Origin: Serripes groenlandicus
Taxonomy: Eukaryota > Mollusca > Bivalvia > Cardiida > Cardiidae
Direction: 5' to 3'
DNA: 64,000 nt
NCBI GenBank assembly: GCA_031761405.1
Contig: JASEVX010000010.1
Coordinates: 14,565,800 to 14,629,799, forward strand
In this document: piece by piece, positions 57,390 through 64,000 of the stretch
Layout: the number at the start of each line of letters is the position of its first letter
Position numbering within the stretch: the stretch's first letter is position 1
Program-made: the position numbers and the translations under genes
Notes under the pieces: generated by a model
Told to the model about the DNA's origin: nothing
The model's input: only the letters and a program-made list of their open reading frames with translations
The model's database searches: none

Positions 57390-60005
57390 AGCTCGACTAT
57401 TCGAAGAATATGAGAGCTATACTACTCACCCTGGCGTCGACGTCACACTTTTGTTAAGGTTTTGCATGCAAGTACTTAAATACTACATGTATTTCATTGA
57501 AACGTTCTACAACCCTTCCACATCATCACACCTATGTAGATTATTAAGTTAGATAACTCTATCCTGCATTTTATGCAAGTTATGGCCCTTTTTTACTTAG
57601 AAATTCTGGTTAAAGTTTTCCGTGCAACTAAATTAAGAGTCCATATCTCAGTATTTACTTGATGCATTGCATTGAAACTTTCTACAACCTTACTCAACTA
57701 TCACATCTATGTAAACAATCAAATATGATAACTCTATCCAGTATATTTTGCAATTTATGGCCCTTTTTAGATCACCTGAGCCGAAGGCTCAAGGTGAGCT
57801 ATTCTGATCACTTTTTGTCCGTCGTCCGTCGTCCGTCCGTCCGGCGTTAACTTTTAGCTTTAAACATCATCTCCTCCCGAACTCCAAGTACAATTTCCGT
57901 GAAACATCACAGGACTGTTCCTCTGGTTGGCCTCTTTCAAAATTGTTCAAAGATTTAAATTCCATTGAGAACTTTGGTTGCTGCGGCATCAGAAAGGGGA
58001 CAAAATGTCATACTGATTGGGCGAAAAACATGGCAGTCAGGCGGCATCAAAAAAGGGGCAAAATGACAAAATTTGAAAATTCCATTTTTATGAAAGTGCT
58101 TGTCTGATTTTAAGAAAAGATAATACGAATCTTACTGTAATGATCCTCTATTTAATTTGTTTAAGCCGTTTTGATTGGTTACACAATCATAGCAACCAGG
58201 CGTCATCACAAAAGGGGTAAATTGAACTTTTAGCTACAAATGACAACCAACTCCTACCAATTCAATAGACCGATTTCCACAAAACATCACAGGAATGTTC
58301 CTATGGTGGTCCTCTTTCAAAATTGTTCAAAGATTAAAATTCCAATGAGAATTTTGGTTGCTGCGGCATCAGAAAGGGGACAAAATGTCCAAACTTTAAA
58401 AATCTTCTCCTCCGAATCTGCCTGTCAGATTCAAATATAATTTGGTAGAAATGTTCCTTGGGTGACCCCCTATAAACAATGTTCAAGCCATACTGATTGG
58501 TCGAAAAACATGGCAGTCAGGCGGCATCAGAAAAGGGGCAAAATGACAAAATTTGAAAATTCCATATTTATGAAAGTGCTCGTCTGATTTTAAGAAAATA
58601 TAATATGAATCTTACTGTAATGATCCTCTATTTAATTTGATTAAACCGTTTTGATTGGTTACACAATCATAGCAACCAGGCGTCATCACAAAAGGGGTAA
58701 ATTGAACTTTTAGCTACAAATGACAACCTGACTCCTACCATTCCAATAGACCAATTTCCACAAAACATCACAGGAATGTTCCTTTGGTGGTCCTCTTTCA
58801 AAATTGTTCAAAGATTTAAATTCCATTGATAACTTTGGTTGCTGCGGCATCAGAAAGTGAGAAAAATACCCAAATTTTAAAATCCTTTTCCTCCATAATC
58901 TACTTGTGCGATTGCAAGATAATTTGGTAGAAATGTTCCTTAAGTGACCCTCTAAATAAACTGTTGAAGCCATATTGATTTCGTTGAAAAACAGGAAAGG
59001 TGCAAAATGACAAACTTTATAATTCCATTCTTATTAAAGTTCTTGTTAGATTTCAAGATATAAATGGCCTTTACTGATAAGCTGTTTCTTGAGAAGTGTC
59101 CACTCCTTTGCAGTTTCATTTGCACTCCCTGATAAAATTTTCCCAGATATTTGCAGTTAAATATTTGCTACTAATTTACTATCAATTAGGTGATCGATTT
59201 AGGGCCATCTTGGCCCTCTTGTTTAACTAGAAATTGGGTAAAGTTTTTCATGCAACTTCATTAAGAGTCGATATCCTAGTATTTACTTTATGCATTGCTT
59301 TGAAACTTTATACAACCCTTCCCAACTATCACACCTATGTTGTCTTTCAAGTTAAATAACTATATCCTGCATTTTATGCAAGTTATGGCTCTTTTTGGAC
59401 TTATAAAATTCTGGTTAAAGTTTTGCATGCGACTACATTAAGAGACCATATCCTAGTAACTACTAGATGCATTGCATTGAAACTCTAACAGACCTTCCCA
59501 ACCATCATACCTATGTAAACAAACAAGTACGATAACTCTATCTAGCATTTTATGCAAGTTATGGCCCTTTTTGGACTTAGACATTCTGGTTAAAGTTTTG
59601 CAACTACATTTAGAGAGTAATCTCTGTAACAACTGAAGCATTTTATTGAGAATTTCACAACTATAAACACAACCAATTAAAATAACTCTATCCTGCATAT
59701 GGTGCAAATTGTTGTCCTTTTTTTACTTAGAAATTATGGTAAAATGTTTGCGTGCAACTACATTAAGAAACCATATCTTGTTAACTACTTGATGCATTCC
59801 ATTGAAACGTTATAGAACCCTTCCTAACCATCACACCTATGAAAATAATCAAGTTAAATAACTCTATCCTGCATATATTGCAAATTATCACACTTTAAGA
59901 AATTGTGGTTAATGTTTTGCATGCAACTACATTAGAGTCCATTATCTCAGTAACTTAAATAAGCGGTGGAATAGTCGAGCGCGCTGAACTCCGACAGCTG
60001 TTGTT
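57390..60005 (+). mobile_element. HINE/pearl-like element (family H) hosting a nested element
   Basis: Starts AGCTCGACTATTCGAAGAAT with GAGAGCT. About seven diverged monomers follow (AACTCTATCCTGCATTTTATG and GTTATGGCCCTTTTT anchors). It ends with AATAGTCGAGC (59,969-59,980), the exact inverted copy of GCTCGACTATT, a weak hairpin GCTG...CAGC and GTTGTT. It is related to family E by its ends but differs in monomers. Family B element 57,769-59,223 sits inside one monomer. Confidence 0.7.
57769..59223 (+). mobile_element. HINE/pearl-like element (family B), nested copy
   Basis: Starts AGATCACCTGAGCCGAAGGCTC, folds with AGGTGAGCT, and has a (GTCC)n tract at about 57,818-57,843. Monomers are like those of 3,638-5,534. 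It ends AGGTGATCGATTT, hairpin AGGGCCATCTTGGCCCT and CTTGTT. Other monomers of the host element read GGCCCTTTTTTACTTAGAAATT where this insertion lies, so it went into a T run without an obvious target duplication. Confidence 0.8.
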
Positions 60006-62417
60006 CGTCACAGGTAAACAATTCAATTTTGTTGTATGAGCGAAAGCCTTTATGCAGTGAGTAAAAATCATTCCTTTCTATTTAGGGCTATTCAAGGAAA
60101 ATGCATGTGGGTAGAACTACTTGCTATTTAATTTATGAGGTATTTCATGCTAATTTGGTAAAAATTCAGTCAGAACCAAGCTTTTTACACTGTATTCTAA
60201 TTGGTTACCATGGCAACATGTTGTCCTTATTTGTTTTAAGTCTTATTGATTAATTAAATGTTAAAATGGGGTAACTTCACATAGCAGTGTTTTGTTTATT
60301 GTTGATCAGGATTTAGTTTTATACATATGAAAAATCTATTAAAAACGGGTTTTTGCATGATTTATTGTCTGTATATCTCTCACACCTATGTTGCAAAAAC
60401 ATGTTTTATACCAAAAAAGAATAGAGATTGAGCTCCCAATTTGTTTTCCTATGCATATAAGATATTCTACATTGAAAATATGCAAACAACTAAAAAAGAA
60501 TTTTTTTCTCATTTTGGCCTCATTTTCTCAGTGACACCTATGCTGCAAAAACATTTTTTTTTACAAAGAAAGAATAGAGATTGAGCTCCAATATTTTTTT
60601 CCCATGCATATAAGATAATCTACTTTGAAAATATGCAAACAACTCAAAAAGTAAATTTTGCTCATTTGGCCCCATTTTCTCAGTCACAGTCACATATAAT
60701 AATGTTTATAAAAGATTCTTTTAAGAAGCATTTTAAACTTAATTATTTAGATCTAGATCTACTTTTAGTTCGATTTCTGTTCATTTTGACGGGGAATATT
60801 TTTTTCCACATACGTACCTGTTTGAACCATGTACGAACACTCCGAAAGTGTATATTTCGATGTAAATAAAATCAGACACAACATGATACAGTTCTATGAC
60901 TTTCTGACAAATGAAAAACAAATATCAATACGAAATAACGATAGACGAGGCCGGTCCCCACCCAGTTATTTTTAATTTTCACTTTTGATGACTATGTTAT
61001 ATATAATTTAATCTAACAATGGGTTTGATGAAAATGATCATTATTATTACTTATAGAAGTTTCAAGAAACATTCCCAACTAATACATACTATGAATTCAC
61101 CTCTTCATATTTAGTAGGTGGTTGAGTAACTTGAGTACTTGTAATACAAACCCTTGGCTTACACACAGCAAAATAAAAAGCATATTATCTTACTGTACTT
61201 CTATGTAAGCTGACAGGGGTTACTCTTAAAGCCGCATAATACCGGTTAATACAAATAATACTGGTTAATACAAATAATACCGGATAATTTGATAAAACTA
61301 CAAAATAAATACATTACTTTGCAAATAATATTTCACATTTAGGTGAAATTTCCTTAAATTTCTCTTCCACTTTCAATAAATTAATTTGCAAACTATTCTA
61401 CTAAGATAATAAATTAGGAATAATTTGGTCTATAGGCCTAACTTCCCCCTGCTGTATATATTTTGCGATTTGGTTTCAAGCTTATGTTCAAAGTAAGCCT
61501 TTTTCATATGACTAATCTTTTTTCTTTTCTTTCGATATGGTTTTGATATAACTTATATACTTATCAGTAGGCCGAACAAACATGAATACATATACTCTAC
61601 ACCTGTATACTATTTGGAACGGTATCAACGGAGAAAATTGTGCTCGAAATAGGAAATTCGACTCCTTTCAATTCGGTTCACACGTCAACATAAAGAGATG
61701 ATGTCCGAATCAAAATTTAAATAGAACATCTTTCAATCCTCGTAGATTCAAAACTCCATTAATCAAGATTTCTCAATCGAACAAGTAATATTTCCTGGCC
61801 TGAGCAAACATACATTTCCAGGATAATGCCCATCATAGGCGCTTTTACAAGAAACATGTGACCAATATGTGAGGACATCGAGTCCTTTCTCGTATCCTAC
61901 ATAGTAAAGGTTCAAAGTTCTTAGCATGCGATGTTGTTCGTATAATGCTTATCAAATATGATAAAACCCTATATCAACGGATTACAAATCTTGAGGCGAT
62001 GCCACTCTTATAAAGGTTACACAACAAAATAAAACTGTCCATTTTTTTTTTTTTTTAAACATTTGTAGTATACCGGAATCAATATACTTGTGGAAAGCTA
62101 CAATACATGACCCAACAATATTAATTTACGAACAAGTTAATAAACAAAATGAATCAGTGATAAACATAACTCAAATAATGTATTCCTAGATTAATTTCCC
62201 TATTAATCTACTTTTTCAATAATGATAACAAAATAATGTACTAATAAACATGTTATGGTGGTTAATGAAGCGATAAGAGTAAAATGTTGATATTGTTATT
62301 ATAATGAATTTATGAATAATGATGAAAAATGAATGATGACTTAGCATTTAAGTCTGATTCGTCTCTTCTGCTTTGTTTGTCTGTGAACTGTCTATTGTCC
62401 TGCAACTGAGTTTCGAT
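60006..62417. other. No gene; one tandem repeat and short repeats
   Basis: A 152 bp tandem repeat spans about 60,383-60,680 (CACCTATGTTGCAAAAACA / CACCTATGCTGCAAAAACA; AGAATAGAGATTGAGCTCC; TATGCAAACAACT). ATAATACYGGTTAATACAA occurs as two to three 21 bp units near 61,240-61,290. If the Gypsy-like element is complete its 3' LTR should lie below 62,400, but I could not identify LTR ends. Confidence 0.5.
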
Positions 62418-64000
62418 TTAGGATGGTGAGAACATTATTTTAGGTTTGACCCTCCTGCCTGTTCTTGTATGATAGGGTTCTGGTGTAATAGATTGTGTAG
62501 GTTCTTGATAATTGATGTCCTCTTGTACATCAATTTGTGGATCTGAGTAGGACATGTCATCATGAGTAATACTCTGATCAATTAGTTCAGAAGTTTCTGA
62601 ACTATCAGGAGGTAGGTTGGATGCCGCGAAATCTATGGATTTTGCTAAATACTCCTTGAGATGATCTACATGGACTACCAATACTTTTGAAGATTTAACA
62701 TTCTCAATCCTATAGGTTACACTTGTTAACCTTTCCAGGATTTTATATGGTCCTGTCCAACCAAGGCCTAGTTTAACATTAGCAGTGGGCGGATACCATC
62801 TCCAAACCAAAACTCCAGTTTCAAATTTTCTAGGTTTTAAACCTTTCTCGTATGCTTTCTTTTGTCTAGTAGCTGCTATTTTCAAGTTTTGGAAAGTTTT
62901 GTCGTATGACAATGCGATAGACTGACGCAGCCACTCAACATATTCTGAAGGACAAACATATCGGTTTCTATCTGGACAATCTCCAAACATGAGTACATTT
63001 GGTGTACATTTGGTACTTTCATGGCTTGATGCACGATAAGCAATCATCACAAATGGGAGATGATCATCCCAGTCGTTACGAGTCTCATTCACAAACATTG
63101 CTAACATGGCTTGAATGGTCCTGTTATGGCGCTCAATCAGGCCATCTGACTTGGGATTATAGGGAACTGTCCTTGTTTTATCAATTCCAAGTACCTTGCA
63201 CATATGTCGAAAAAGATTGGATTCAAACTCAGGACCCTGATCTGAATGTATTACACTTGGAACTCCATATCTGCATATAAATTCTGTGACCAACTTATCA
63301 GCTACTGTAATTGCGGTGTGGTTCTTTAAAGGGTATGCTTCTGTGAATTTGGTGTAATAATCACCAACTACCATGATATACTGGTTTCCTTCAGAGGTAA
63401 TGGGTAGAGGACCCATTATATCAAGAGCAATGCGGTCTAACACTTGTAAAGACAAACTCTGCTGAAGGGGAGATTTACCACGACCAGGACCGGGTTTTCT
63501 ACGAGCACAAATATCACCGGTCACACCGGGCCAATAGAACCGTTGCTTTACAGACGAAATGGTTCTGTCCCTGCCTAAGTGTCCTGCAATACGATTTTCA
63601 TGAAGCTGCTTAAATATTTCTGACCTCAAAGAATTTGGAAGGAGAAGCCTAGGGCCCTTTACGCCACAATAATTCGTTATCAATGAACATGGAATCCCAT
63701 AAACTCCACAATATCCGCACACCTGAACTGTATTGAGTAATATCCCTCTTATTTGGTTGTTCCTCTGATTCCGACATTAACCCTCGAATTACAGATAAAT
63801 CCCTATCTTGTTCTTGCATTGCTTTCAATTCTTCAATTGACCATTGTTGGATCCAATTGGAATGCAAAACTGAAGTAGAATCAGTTGGAGTAATATTAAC
63901 AGGGTTAGGAACACCACTACTGATCTGGACGGGACAGCTAGGCAAATCGTTGCCTTTATTGCCAACATTAGCAGACACGGAGCAATCATCTCTGTGACAA
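62418..64000 (-). pseudogene. Ty3/Gypsy-type pol: RNase H-integrase linker and integrase, truncated by window edge
   Basis: The upstream reading (63,978-63,660) has WSIEELKAMQEQDRDLSVI, the usual linker before integrase. A frameshift near 63,655 joins it to a 434-residue frame. That frame has LHENRIAGHLGRDRT...RFYWPG (the two His of the zinc domain), then LDIMGPLP, IHSDQGPEFESN and SDGLIERHNRT (D, D, E catalytic triad) and a GPY-like end (LGWTGPYKILERL, VHVDHLKEY). The segment that should carry the two zinc-binding Cys is shortened: GVTGDI runs straight into CARRKPGPGRG. A Ser/Asp-rich tail ends at 62,418. No gag, protease, RT or LTR is visible in the window. Confidence 0.85.

Noticed and set aside
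60950..62400. Candidate 3' LTR for the Gypsy-like element
   Set aside because: No TG...CA bounded repeat or second copy in the window, and no clear polypurine tract after the stop codon.

Overview
This window looks like accessory, transposon-dense DNA from a marine or freshwater mollusc, most probably a bivalve. The inference rests on AT-rich sequence with spliced genes (GT...AG introns), vertebrate-unlike LINEs, and many repeats built from ~150-170 bp monomers with (GACA/GTCC)n tetranucleotide tracts and GGCCATAACTC-type motifs, a style known from the bivalve 'pearl' and Helentron-derived (HINE) elements. No species marker gene, conserved host gene, functional tRNA or rRNA is visible, so the species is not determined.

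Layout. 1-3.6 kb: tandem repeats and one short HINE-like element. 3.6-9.3 kb: HINE-like elements and a large ~150 bp monomer array, with one element nested inside the array. 10.0-19.45 kb: a decayed non-LTR retrotransposon (reverse transcriptase then C-terminal domain) split by a ~7.5 kb DNA transposon (10,851-18,393). That transposon has near-identical terminal inverted repeats and carries a spliced, single-frameshifted DDE-type transposase of a family I cannot name. 20.2-21.4 kb: another HINE-like element. 21.5-22.6 kb: a spliced but broken MULE-type transposase. 23-29 kb: old repeats, a 1.6 kb HINE-like element and TTAA-bounded MITEs. 29.8-38.95 kb: four tandem copies of a ~2.26 kb block carrying 5' exons of a transposon-derived gene, whose downstream part continues to ~39.9 kb and abuts a vertnin/OTU-like domain (to ~40.6 kb). 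40.7-43.1 kb (minus): the 5' part of a Jockey-like LINE (gag-like ORF1 with zinc knuckle, endonuclease ORF2, no reverse transcriptase). 43.7-44.5 kb: truncated HINE-like element and a TTAA MITE. 46.4-46.96 kb: C-terminal exons of a second MULE transposase. 49.2-54.6 kb: a two-zinc-finger ORF (minus), a P2X7-domain-like fragment, and a five-exon gene resembling DUF7869/transposase-derived proteins with three single-base frameshifts. 54.6-60.0 kb: two HINE-like elements, the second containing a third. 62.4-64.0 kb (minus): the integrase end of a Ty3/Gypsy pol, running off the window.

The most informative themes are: (1) the unnamed DDE transposon caught inside a LINE whose reading resumes on the far side; (2) at least seven elements sharing one architecture: 5' hairpin, tetranucleotide tract, monomer array, inverted copy of the 5' end, a short hairpin and a TTGTT-like 3' end, with two insertions whose empty sites can be read from neighbouring repeat monomers; (3) the fourfold 2.26 kb segmental array. 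Nearly every coding region is transposon-derived and broken. The DUF7869-like gene is the one most likely to be intact if its 1-bp indels are assembly errors. All similarity calls are from memory of family motifs; no database search was run.
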